Shown here piece after piece: positions 1 to 5,384 of a DNA stretch of 7,368 nt. The notes beneath the pieces are model-generated. The model was given only the letters and a program-made list of their open reading frames with translations, was not told the DNA's origin and searched no databases. The stretch is from positions 1 through 7,368 of the forward strand of contig CALBSK010000110.1 of the NCBI GenBank assembly GCA_937967795.1, written 5' to 3'. A program made the translations under genes and the position numbers. Numbering within the stretch: the stretch's first letter is position 1; every line of letters starts with the position of its first letter. The stretch comes from an uncultured Alphaproteobacteria bacterium (GTDB lineage Bacteria; Pseudomonadota; Alphaproteobacteria; UBA9655).

Positions 1-13
1 ATTCCTCTCTCGC
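1..13. repeat. Terminal redundancy (circle overlap)
   Basis: ATTCCTCTCTCGC at 1-13 is repeated exactly at 7356-7368, the last bases of the window. A 13-base identity placed precisely at both ends is best explained by a circular molecule written with a short overlap, giving a unit length of 7355 bp. The replication module at the right end and the long hairpin at the left end therefore sit next to each other. Confidence 0.8.
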
Positions 14-105
14 TATGCCTGTACAAGAGCGCTCCGCTAAAGCTCCGCGTCCCCTCCGTGGATGGCCTTTAGAGGCCACTCTTGACAGGAGCTCGTTTCG
101 GAATT
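1..105 (+). other. Long imperfect hairpin, candidate structured RNA or origin-proximal site
   Basis: On the circle, bases 7355 to 105 fold into one long imperfect hairpin. From outside to inside the pairs are AATTCC (7355-7360, equal to 7355 plus 1-5) with GGAATT (100-105); CCTGTACAAGAG (18-29) with CTCTTGACAGG (79-89), one bulged base; CTAAAG (37-42) with CTTTAG (67-72); and TCCGCG (44-49) with CGTGGA (57-62), closing a TCCCCTC loop. The G47-T59 pair is a wobble that works only in plus-strand RNA. The stretch is clearly more GC-rich than the plasmid and is followed by an intrinsic terminator. It could be a small RNA, a single-strand initiation site or a nick site; no known family was recognised and no clear promoter is seen. 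Confidence 0.45.
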
Positions 106-116
106 CTCTGCTATCC

Positions 117-155
117 AGACACAAAGGCGTAAAAGACGCCTTTGTGTCTTTCTTT
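117..155 (+). terminator. Intrinsic terminator
   Basis: Perfect 14-bp arms AGACACAAAGGCGT (117-130) and ACGCCTTTGTGTCT (136-149) with an AAAAG loop, followed by a T-rich tail to 155. It lies only 24 bp upstream of the ribosome binding site of the next gene, so it most likely ends a transcript coming through the hairpin at 1-105 or from the origin side. It could also attenuate the 192-482 gene. Confidence 0.85.
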
Positions 156-191
156 ACTAAAAATTAATTTTACTCTCTAAGGAGGCTTTTT

Positions 192-482
192 ATGGATTCC
201 CATCTCACCAGCTTTGAACTTGAAATTAGAGACATTGATCTGACTCTTGAGAAAATTTATGAGAAACAGAGCGCTCTCGAGTCTCTTATTAACAACACAA
301 AATCTATCGGAAAAAATAAAAAACTGGAAAAATCAAAAATTGTTGATGCAAGAAAAATCCTTCGTGAACTTAACGAACATATTGCTTACCTAAATCAACG
401 GCGTCAACAAATCATCCGTGACATGTCCACTCACGAGTTCCTCTTATGGGCTGATGATCAAGGTCCGGGATACTGGGGATAG
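192..482 (+). CDS. Small charged helical protein, unknown function
   Basis: A 96-residue protein that I do not recognise. The start is well supported: a perfect Shine-Dalgarno AAGGAGG at 179-185 stands 6 bases before the ATG. Residues 5-37 and 47-78 are rich in Leu, Ile, Glu, Lys and Arg with a heptad-like pattern, so the protein is probably a helical hairpin or short coiled coil, split by a Lys/Gly-rich turn at about 38-46. The tail (80-96) is aromatic and ends in GPGYWG. There is no signal peptide and no membrane segment. It lies just past the terminator at 117-155. No promoter is obvious; a weak TTGTGT (142-147) and TAATTT (165-170) pair overlaps the terminator. A plasmid maintenance or accessory role is possible but not shown. 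Confidence 0.7.
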   Translation: MDSHLTSFELEIRDIDLTLEKIYEKQSALESLINNTKSIGKNKKLEKSKIVDARKILRELNEHIAYLNQRRQQIIRDMSTHEFLLWADDQGPGYWG

Positions 483-673
483 AAACGACTTTTTATTCTA
501 ACCAGGTCTCCTTTTGTATAGGGAATTTGGATCAAATCCAGAAGCTAATTGTAAAATCCCGCTCACAAACAGGGCCTTGGTATAGTCATTTCAAAGAGCA
601 GCAGGGGGCTGCTAACGCAGACTTGAGTTATGCGCCAAGGGAGGAAAAAGGTCTTGAAACCACCCCCACAAAC

Positions 674-703
674 ATAAGATTTCTTCTAAAAATCTGTAGA
701 ACC
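674..703 (+). pseudogene. Relic 3' end of a second hicA toxin gene
   Basis: This stretch aligns with the 3' end of the intact hicA (minus strand, 1619-1585). ATAAGATTTCTTCTAAAA (674-691) matches 14 of 18 bases of the segment coding MRRFLK in the intact gene, and both copies then reach ACC immediately before the hicB ATG. The relic is 5 bases shorter between those points (12 against 17), which removes the hicA stop and puts the remnant in frame with hicB. The open frame can be followed back to a TTG at 527, but residues encoded by 527-670 show no convincing HicA core and lack the His-containing FHRPH motif. The toxin is therefore dead or absent here. Confidence 0.5.
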
Positions 704-919
704 ATGATCAAATATAGAGGATATATTGGCCATTTTTTCTTTGATGAAACGAAAAACATGTTTTTTGGCAAAGCTGCCAATACACATGATGTGATTATCT
801 TTCAAGGAAAATCTGTCAAAGAAACACAATGGGCCTTCCGAGACGCCGTTGATGAACACCTTGCGTGGTGTAAAAAATACGGAAAAAAACCCGACAATCC
901 CTTCTCTTTAGACGAGTAA
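704..919 (+). CDS. hicB: HicB-like antitoxin, short form without DNA-binding domain
   Basis: A 71-residue protein starting at the ATG at 704, chosen because the HicB fold begins at MIKYRGYIGH. It matches the N-terminal 68 residues of the second HicB on this plasmid (1228-1584) at 38 of 68 positions by hand alignment, including the FQGKSV and DE-L-WCK motifs of the partial RNase H-like toxin-binding domain. It stops after NPFSLDE, where the other copy continues into a ribbon-helix-helix. It therefore keeps the toxin-binding part and lacks the usual DNA-binding part. The hicA that should precede it is only a relic. It may be a free antitoxin that neutralises related HicA toxins, or a gene in decay. 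Reading could also start at the TTG at 527, adding 59 residues with no recognised domain. Confidence 0.65.
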   Translation: MIKYRGYIGHFFFDETKNMFFGKAANTHDVIIFQGKSVKETQWAFRDAVDEHLAWCKKYGKKPDNPFSLDE

Positions 920-954
920 TCTCTATTTTTTTTGAGGAATTTCCTATAAAACGT

Positions 955-994
955 GAAAAAAGCCCTTAAAACGCCCGCAGACGCGTTTTAAGGG
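955..994 (-). terminator. Leftward intrinsic terminator of the hicAB operon
   Basis: Arms CCCTTAAAACGC (963-974) and GCGTTTTAAGGG (983-994) pair perfectly over 12 bp around an 8-base loop. The A-run at 956-961 becomes a T-tract after the stem only when read on the minus strand, so it terminates leftward transcription from hicAB. It lies about 230 bp beyond the hicB stop and prevents read-through into the convergent gene at 704-919. Confidence 0.75.
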
Positions 995-1121
995 GTGGGA
1001 GAAGGGGAAGATACCTAAAAAACACCTTTCGCCTCTGTAGAACGATCTTATGGGCGTTTAAGGGCTATCTAAATTTGGATATGGACCACCGATCTGGAAC
1101 ATTATTCGAAGGATGTGTACT

Positions 1122-1159
1122 TATGCGCATTTCAAATTATTGGTTTTGAAATGCGCATA
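1122..1159. repeat. 15-bp perfect inverted repeat
   Basis: TATGCGCATTTCAAA (1122-1136) and TTTGAAATGCGCATA (1145-1159) are perfect 15-bp arms around an 8-base spacer; the outer part holds the palindrome ATGCGCAT. Neither strand carries a T-tract after the stem, so it is not a normal terminator. It may be a protein-binding or recombination site, or the 3' end of the hicAB messenger. Otherwise the gene-free stretch 920-1227 holds only the terminator at 955-994. Confidence 0.6.
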
Positions 1160-1227
1160 TGCTTTACGGCCACGGGCGTTGAAATAGGTATTTCACAGAA
1201 GAAAAACAGCTAATGCCTTGAAGCTTC

Positions 1228-1584
1228 TTAATGATGATGAGCTAACGATTCTTCAGGTGAATTGGAGAATGAGCTTGCTAAGTGATCCTCTATCCATCTA
1301 TTCAGGCTTTTCCCCTCTTGCTTTGCAGAAAGGAAGATTGATCGATGAAGAGCTGGGGGAATTCGAACAACAAGCTTTCCTGAAAAAGGCTTATCCGGTG
1401 TCTTGTTTCGTTCTTTACACCATTCAAGGTATTCATCAACAGAGTCATGAAAAGCCTGGCGTATCTCTTCTACAGACTTTCCTTGAAAGGTGATGACATC
1501 ACGGGTATTTACAACTTCTCCATGAAAAATGCTTGCGTCATCATCAAAAGTGACATGTCCAACATAGCCTTTATATTCCATCAT
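1228..1584 (-). CDS. hicB: HicB antitoxin with C-terminal ribbon-helix-helix
   Basis: A 118-residue antitoxin of the HicB family. Residues 1-67 form the partial RNase H-like domain that covers the toxin (FQGKSVEE, SVDEYLEWCK). Residues 68-103 (beginning GKLVVRIPPALH and running through SLNRWIEDHL) are an Arc/HicB-type ribbon-helix-helix for operator binding. The last 15 residues are a Ser/His-rich tail. The gene overlaps the hicA stop by four bases (ATGA, 1581-1584), and an AGGAG (complement of 1592-1596) sits 7 bases before the ATG, so translation is probably coupled to hicA. A second ATG follows directly at 1581. By family knowledge it neutralises HicA and represses its own operon; the palindrome at 1840-1864 is the likely operator. 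Confidence 0.92.
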   Translation of the reverse strand: MMEYKGYVGHVTFDDDASIFHGEVVNTRDVITFQGKSVEEIRQAFHDSVDEYLEWCKERNKTPDKPFSGKLVVRIPPALHRSIFLSAKQEGKSLNRWIEDHLASSFSNSPEESLAHHH

Positions 1585-1835
1585 GGTTCAACTCCTGCTT
1601 CTTTTAGAAAACGTCTCATAGAGCTTACAGCTCCTTTATCTGTTTCTTTACGTGAATGGGGTCGATGGAAGACAGCATCAACTCCATTGAGAGAAATGCA
1701 AATGCGAGATCCTCTTCTTTCACTTATCTCTGCTCCTAAGGATTCCAACATTGTTTCAATATCGCGCCATAGTATGCCTGACTGAATAGGGTCAGAAAAA
1801 ATAGCATTTAAGGTTCGAACGTGTTTTCTTCTCAT
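1581..1835 (-). CDS. hicA: HicA mRNA interferase toxin
   Basis: An 84-residue HicA family toxin with a double-stranded-RNA-binding-like fold. From the ATG at 1835, residues 19-37 (SGILWRDIE, LGAE) and 43-84 (SRICISLNGVDAVFHRPH, KGAVSSMRRFLKEAGV) match the family from end to end; H57 or H60 is the likely catalytic His. HicA cleaves mRNA to halt growth, and HicB blocks it. Five more in-frame codons reach an ATG at 1850, but that codon lies inside the operator palindrome and upstream of the predicted transcription start, so the start at 1835 is preferred. No spaced Shine-Dalgarno precedes 1835; AGGG touches the ATG. It forms a leftward operon with hicB and probably works as a plasmid addiction module. 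Confidence 0.92.
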   Translation of the reverse strand: MRRKHVRTLNAIFSDPIQSGILWRDIETMLESLGAEISERRGSRICISLNGVDAVFHRPHSRKETDKGAVSSMRRFLKEAGVEP

Positions 1836-1839
1836 CCCT

Positions 1840-1864
1840 AATAGTATCATTTTTTGATACTATT
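1840..1864. promoter_or_regulatory. Palindromic operator, probable HicB binding site
   Basis: AATAGTATCA (1840-1849) and TGATACTATT (1855-1864) are perfect 10-bp arms around five T bases. The palindrome fills the gap between the -35 and -10 of the hicAB promoter and covers the -10. A HicB dimer-of-dimers bound here would block RNA polymerase, which is the known mode of hic autoregulation. Confidence 0.65.
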
Positions 1865-1869
1865 TTCAA
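1841..1869 (-). promoter_or_regulatory. hicAB promoter, possibly leaderless
   Basis: Reading leftward, TTGAAA (complement of 1864-1869) and TACTAT (complement of 1841-1846) are separated by exactly 17 bp. Transcription would start at about 1834-1836, on the ATG at 1835. The hicA messenger would then have almost no leader, which fits the lack of a spaced ribosome binding site. Confidence 0.6.
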
Positions 1870-1907
1870 GGTAAAATTTATGTGAATGAAAGATATCCCG
1901 CAGGGCC

Positions 1908-1942
1908 GCACAAGGCGTTTTGGAAAACGCCGTTAAGTGTGC
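1908..1942. repeat. Two-step inverted repeat in intergenic region
   Basis: GGCGTTTT (1914-1921) and AAAACGCC (1924-1931) form an 8-bp stem with a 2-base centre, and GCACA (1908-1912) with TGTGC (1938-1942) adds an outer stem. It has no T-tract. It lies upstream of the hicAB promoter. The role is unknown. Confidence 0.5.
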
Positions 1943-2025
1943 CTTTCGAAAATTTTGATTTTTTCAGGACAATTTATTTCTCTTCGCTCACATGTTTTTA
2001 AGGATAATTTAAACCATAGAGACGT

Positions 2026-2085
2026 CCTCTAACACTTTAAAAAGTGAGAGAGGCGCGCTTATACAAACTTAAAAAGTTTGTGCGC
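2026..2085. repeat. Tandem pair of hairpins
   Basis: First hairpin: CCTCT (2026-2030) and CACTTT (2033-2038) pair with AAAGTG (2041-2046) and AGAGG (2049-2053). Second hairpin: ACAAACTT (2063-2070) pairs with AAGTTTGT (2074-2081), flanked by GCGC at 2055-2058 and 2082-2085. Together with 1908-1942 they occupy most of the 400-base gap between the divergent hicAB operon and the secreted-protein gene. They lie just outside the transposed unit. Partition site, oriT or simple folding cannot be told apart from sequence alone. Confidence 0.5.
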
Positions 2086-2137
2086 TATGTCGCAAGCAAC
2101 GACGACCAAATTCACAAACTTTTATCAGACGCGACCT

Positions 2138-2147
2138 CAACAGAAAG
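2138..2147 (+). repeat. Left 10-bp target-site duplication
   Basis: CAACAGAAAG here is identical to 5375-5384. It abuts the IS-end-like sequence at 2148 on the outside, just as the other copy abuts the outer end of the intact IS. Confidence 0.72.
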
Positions 2148-2168
2148 AAAAACCTTCCCCAAAATTTA
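2148..2168 (+). repeat. Degenerate outer IS end (left)
   Basis: Bases 2152-2161 are identical to positions 5-14 of the IS terminal repeat CAGGACCTTCCCCA; the first four read AAAA instead of CAGG. The following AAATTTAAG resembles the transposase-start end of the IS (CCCCAAAAATTTTAG) more than the other end. This suggests a former second IS copy in inverted orientation. Loss of the terminal CAGG would probably make this end inactive now. Confidence 0.6.
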
Positions 2169-2255
2169 AGCTAAAAATCTCTATTGAATCTCCCTACTTT
2201 CACCCGCAGCTTCTACACAATTTTTTGAGAAAGTCTTGATGACCATTCTTTTTCG

Positions 2256-2283
2256 TTGAAAAGAAATATATATGCTTTATAAA
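2256..2283 (+). promoter_or_regulatory. Promoter of the secreted-protein gene
   Basis: TTGAAA (2256-2261) and TATAAA (2278-2283) with a 16-bp spacer, each 5 of 6 to the sigma-70 consensus. It lies about 60 bp before the ATG at 2343 and inside the transposed unit, so the cargo carries its own promoter. Confidence 0.55.
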
Positions 2284-2342
2284 TAAAAAGTTAATTATTT
2301 TCAGCTTCTGATTTTATGAGAGATTTTTGAAAGGAATGGTAT

Positions 2343-3431
2343 ATGAAAAAGTTACTTTATTTATTAGCGAGTGTGTTAATAACGTCCCATCCTGTGGAAG
2401 CAGGAAAGTATTTTAATTATAAAGATGATGGTGAGGGAGGAAAAGAAATTTTCTTTCACAAGAGTGGCAAGAAATTTAAGCGGGCTGTAGCTGAGCTTCG
2501 TAAGTTTGAAGCTAATCCTGATAACAAAATTAACTACATCCGTTTTCATCATGATGTCTCTAAAGAACAAAAGGCTGTGGTTGAGGATATGCTTGCACGA
2601 CGAATTGATGGGCTCGTTCATAAAGATGGAAAAATTGAGACGCGAGCGGCATATAAGGCGAATGCAAAGGCATTTTTAGAGAACCATAAGAAAAAAACTA
2701 CCACTTTCAACACTCAGATTGCCTTAGATTTAACAACAGAAGGTCTGGCTCGCCCGTATACAGCTGAAGCTTTCAGCCAAGCACACTCAGTGAGTTTGAA
2801 TATTTTGCAGATGCAGAACCAAGATTGGAATAACTTAAAAACCTTATTGGCTCAAAGTTCCCCTAATAAGAAAATTTATATTGGGGGAAATGAATTGGAT
2901 GAATCTAAAGTGGCACACCATATGGCAGAGATACTGACTATCACTACTTCTGCTGAATTTCTCTTTAGCCAGGAGGTCTTGAAAAAACTTTCCGTCTCTT
3001 CTTTAGAGAAAGCTTTGTCAGGGCAGCAATTGTTAAAGTGTTTTCCGCAGAACACAAAAATCATGCCTTTAGTTAATGAGTATATGGATTACGGAGGGAC
3101 CCAGATGAGAAAGTATCGAGAAGTGTGTGAACACCTTCAATACCGCACTCATTTTAAAGCGAGCTACGCTGATTATCAAAATGAACAGGAACAAAAGAAA
3201 CGCTTGGTTCAAATTCTGAAGAGTGAGACGTCTTTATCAGAGCAAACTGATTTAATTGCTGATATTAATAAAAAAGAAGGATATAAAAAGCTCCCTATTC
3301 ATCAAACTTCTTTTAAAAGAATAGAAGCCATCATTACAGAGCAGCGTTCTTTCTCTCCCCAAAATGAACACTACAAAATATTGAAAGCTGAAAAAGAAAG
3401 TCTTATTGAGAAAGTCCTTTCGCAGTTATAA
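2343..3431 (+). CDS. Secreted protein of unknown function (transposon cargo)
   Basis: A 362-residue protein with no family that I recognise. Residues 1-20 form a classic Sec signal peptide: MKK, a hydrophobic stretch to about residue 13, and a V-E-A cleavage motif before GKYF. The mature part is about 342 residues, Lys-rich and mostly helical by composition, without another membrane segment. It has two cysteines, C233 and C262, which could form a disulfide after export. The N-terminal segment (21-70) is rich in aromatic and basic residues; the C terminus (320-362) is a charged helix. GAAAGGA at 2329-2335 is a good ribosome binding site 7 bases before the ATG. The gene is a single-gene unit with its own promoter (2256-2283) and terminator (3469-3505), and it lies inside the transposon. 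In an intracellular bacterium an exported plasmid protein of this kind could act on the host, but nothing in the sequence proves this. Confidence 0.85.
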   Translation: MKKLLYLLASVLITSHPVEAGKYFNYKDDGEGGKEIFFHKSGKKFKRAVAELRKFEANPDNKINYIRFHHDVSKEQKAVVEDMLARRIDGLVHKDGKIETRAAYKANAKAFLENHKKKTTTFNTQIALDLTTEGLARPYTAEAFSQAHSVSLNILQMQNQDWNNLKTLLAQSSPNKKIYIGGNELDESKVAHHMAEILTITTSAEFLFSQEVLKKLSVSSLEKALSGQQLLKCFPQNTKIMPLVNEYMDYGGTQMRKYREVCEHLQYRTHFKASYADYQNEQEQKKRLVQILKSETSLSEQTDLIADINKKEGYKKLPIHQTSFKRIEAIITEQRSFSPQNEHYKILKAEKESLIEKVLSQL

Positions 3432-3468
3432 GGAGTCCTTAATAGCTCATTTTTGGTGTGAGCCTCAT

Positions 3469-3505
3469 AAAAGCCTCCCTACAAGTACGATAATGGAGGT
3501 TTTTA
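3469..3505 (+). terminator. Intrinsic terminator after the secreted-protein gene
   Basis: AAAAGCCTCC (3469-3478) pairs with GGAGG (3495-3499) and the following T-run (3500-3504) around a 16-base loop. It lies about 40 bp after the TAA at 3429-3431. The short GC stem and long loop make it of moderate strength. Confidence 0.6.
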
Positions 3506-3750
3506 TACCTTTTACTTCTCGAAAATGAGAAACTAGACCCTGTAGGGGTACTGTGCGACAAGCTGCCTTTTGGCGCAAAATAGAAAATTAATACGTGACT
3601 ACTCAGCCTGTGTAAAATAAGCAGCAGGCAAATGAAATAAAAAAATCAGTTACAATTTTTCTTGCTTTTCCAGTTTTGTAATTTTTTTGTAAATAGTGCA
3701 ATAACAACTCTCATATTATTCTCCTATAATTGAGAAGGGTTGAGTAAAAA

Positions 3751-3873
3751 ATGCTGGAGACAAGGCAACCATTAAACCTCAAAGGATTATCATCCGACGC
3801 AAAGGATGAGCTGCTCCTTGCCTTGTGGGATCAAGTCCAGAAAAGCCGAGAAGAGCTTGCACAGTTTATCTGA
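3751..3873 (+). pseudogene. Truncated IS66-like transposase N terminus
   Basis: A 40-codon frame from the ATG at 3751 to the TGA at 3871. Residues 8-37 (LNLKGLSSDAKDELLLALWDQVQK and onward) look like the start of IS66-family transposases: a Leu-Ser motif, an acidic/Lys helix, then a leucine-zipper-like helix. The family protein is several hundred residues long, so more than 90 percent is missing; the homology ends at the TGA. A perfect TATAAT at 3725-3730 precedes it. The 82 bases between it and the IS end hold only a hairpin (ATCTGA 3868-3873 with TCAGAT 3900-3905, and GTCATA 3881-3886 with TATGAC 3892-3897). The stretch 3506-3750 shows no gene. Confidence 0.4.
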
Positions 3874-3974
3874 TCCGATTGTCATATAAGTTATGACTGT
3901 CAGATGTGGGATTATAATATAGCCCCTGATTTGATTTTTCAAGAGCAATCCTTTTCAGGACCTTCCCCATTTTT

Positions 3975-5174
3975 TTAAAGTAGGCGAGGCTGAAAGTATT
4001 GAGAAGGATTTGGGGGTTTAGGTTGAGGTTTTGGGGCTCGTTTAAAAATGAGAGAAATGCCACTGGCGAGTGTATAGTAATGGAAGTCTGGGACTCCAAA
4101 TAAGGTTTTGGTTGCTTGCAAAGCCTTTGTAAATATGATTTGGAGCTTTGTTTTTAAAGATAAAAAAGTCATATTGAAAGCAAGAGCTGCCATAATAAAA
4201 GCATACATATTTTGCAGACGCTTATAGGTGAGCAGGCGAATGTTCTCTATATCAAAAGTTTGTTTGGCAAATCGTATCGTCTCTTCGATTCTCCATCTCA
4301 CCAAGTAGGCTTCTACGATTTCCCAAGCTGCTTTATTTTTTTTTGTTAAGAGCATAAGAGGTTTTTCGCCATAGCCATGAACGACAACGAGCCAAAGAAG
4401 CTGGTTAGGTCTTTCAGGAAGCCTGACACAACGTTTCCCAATGATTTGGTCTTGCCCGTTTTTTTGCCTCACAATCTTTCTTTCTTCTAAAATAGGGCAA
4501 GAATTTGCAAGGGAAAGAACGTTTTGTTTTTTCATGGATTTTGGTCCGATCAAAAAATTCCTCATTTGCTGAAGGCGAACAACAAAGTTTTGTTTATTTT
4601 TAAGGAAATAATCGAAGAGAGCCATTCTGTCTCCTCCTCGATCAATCACCCATGTACCAGCATTTTTACAAAAATGAGAAACAAATTGGATAGCTCTAAA
4701 AATCTCAAGATTTTCACTGCGAAATTCAGGAGCTTCTGAGGAATACAAATGCCCATAAAGAGGAATGAGCTGCTCTCCTTCGACGCCTAGAACTTGGCAC
4801 GTCCAATAGCAATTAGCAATGACTCCTTCTGATCCATCTCGCACCTTTCCCAAGTACTGCATATGTTCTGCATATTTTTTAGAAATATCAGAGAGATCCA
4901 AAATCAAAAGAGTTTCGTCTTTAATATAAGGGCTCTGCGAATGAGCTAAAGCACGCTGCAAGTGCAGACACAACTCGGCCTTGCCTAAATTGCGAGAGAG
5001 TCTGTTCTCTGTTTTGATCAAAGGAATGTGTTCATTCAACGCTCGTGAAATATCTGACAACATAACACTTTGATGAGCAGTTAAACCGTAAATCATCTCA
5101 TCCACAAAGCGAGCATTTGGTTTACTGAGCTCTTGAGAAAGTTTCCCCGAAAATTTTGTAATTTGAGCTCTCAA
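3975..5174 (-). CDS. IS4-family DDE transposase
   Basis: A 399-residue transposase of normal length for the family. The catalytic triad is visible: D93 in LILDLSD, D178 in WVIDRGGD, and E297 within the IS4 signature Y290-x2-R293-x3-E297-x6-K304. The N-terminal 65 residues (SKPNARFVDEMIYG, NRLSRNLG) match the DNA-binding head common to this group. All key residues are present, so it is probably active. It cuts and rejoins DNA at the 14-bp inverted ends. The start is a TTG at 5174; the frame is closed by a TAG 24 bases upstream and offers no ATG before residue 27, inside the conserved head. There is no ribosome binding site at the usual distance, which keeps expression low. The C terminus is a Pro/Lys-rich tail. 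Confidence 0.92.
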   Translation of the reverse strand: MRAQITKFSGKLSQELSKPNARFVDEMIYGLTAHQSVMLSDISRALNEHIPLIKTENRLSRNLGKAELCLHLQRALAHSQSPYIKDETLLILDLSDISKKYAEHMQYLGKVRDGSEGVIANCYWTCQVLGVEGEQLIPLYGHLYSSEAPEFRSENLEIFRAIQFVSHFCKNAGTWVIDRGGDRMALFDYFLKNKQNFVVRLQQMRNFLIGPKSMKKQNVLSLANSCPILEERKIVRQKNGQDQIIGKRCVRLPERPNQLLWLVVVHGYGEKPLMLLTKKNKAAWEIVEAYLVRWRIEETIRFAKQTFDIENIRLLTYKRLQNMYAFIMAALAFNMTFLSLKTKLQIIFTKALQATKTLFGVPDFHYYTLASGISLIFKRAPKPQPKPPNPSQYFQPRLL

Positions 5175-5205
5175 TTTATGAGAAAGCTGATGTATCTATT
5201 AGGCA

Positions 5206-5246
5206 AGACTCCTTGTTTTCTTAAAGAATTTTTCACCAAGGAGTCT
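5206..5246 (-). promoter_or_regulatory. Leader hairpin before the transposase gene
   Basis: AGACTCCTTG (5206-5215) and CAAGGAGTCT (5237-5246) pair perfectly around 21 bases. Read on the minus strand, the second arm contains the only good Shine-Dalgarno of the leader, AAGGAG. Transcripts entering from outside the IS would fold and hide this site. IS10 and IS50 use comparable hairpins against outside activation; a similar role here is inferred. Confidence 0.5.
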
Positions 5247-5374
5247 ACATCATCCACTCAAAAAAGTTTCCCCATTTTTTCAAAAAAACGCATTTTCACT
5301 TGCGCTCTGGGAAAAAATATAGGTGTTGATTGCTTTAATCCTGATTCAAACTAAAATTTTTGGGGAAGGTCCTG

Positions 5375-5384
5375 CAACAGAAAG
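5375..5384 (+). repeat. Right 10-bp target-site duplication
   Basis: CAACAGAAAG directly follows the outer IS end at 5374 and is identical to 2138-2147. Joining 2147 to 5385 gives the predicted empty site. Confidence 0.72.

Larger units (their letters stand above)
2148..5374. mobile_element. IS4-type composite (or passenger-bearing) transposon
   Basis: A unit of 3227 bp. Its right end is the perfect IS terminus at 5361-5374. Its left end at 2148-2161 matches that terminus in 11 of 14 positions, in the correct inward orientation. Both outer ends are directly flanked by the same 10-bp sequence, CAACAGAAAG. A 10-bp duplication fits IS4-family elements. The intact IS inside (3956-5374) has no duplication of its own, as expected for an inner end. 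Cargo: a secreted protein gene and an IS66-like fragment. The left copy has lost its transposase; only its tip remains. Confidence 0.65.
3956..5374 (-). mobile_element. IS4-family insertion sequence, complete
   Basis: A 1419-bp element bounded by perfect 14-bp inverted repeats, CAGGACCTTCCCCA at 3956-3969 and its complement at 5361-5374. It encodes one transposase on the minus strand (3975-5174), whose stop lies only 19 bp from the left end. Bases flanking the two ends (…CTTTT and CAACAG…) are not direct repeats, so this copy did not enter alone at its present borders. The 187 bp before the transposase hold a hairpin at 5206-5246. Confidence 0.85.

Noticed and set aside
82..114. Perfect TTGACA -35 element at 82-87
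   Set aside because: No acceptable -10 at 16-18 bp; the hexamer is part of the hairpin arm at 79-89.
527..703. N-terminal extension of the HicB-like protein from a TTG
   Set aside because: No ribosome binding site before the TTG, no recognisable domain, and the last part aligns with a decayed hicA tail.
1447..1785. Plus-strand open frame opposite hicA and hicB
   Set aside because: It is antisense to two well-identified genes and has no family likeness or start signals.
1908..1942. Integron attC-like site (GTTAAGT at 1932-1938)
   Set aside because: The required complementary RYYYAAC partner is absent and there is no integrase or cassette.
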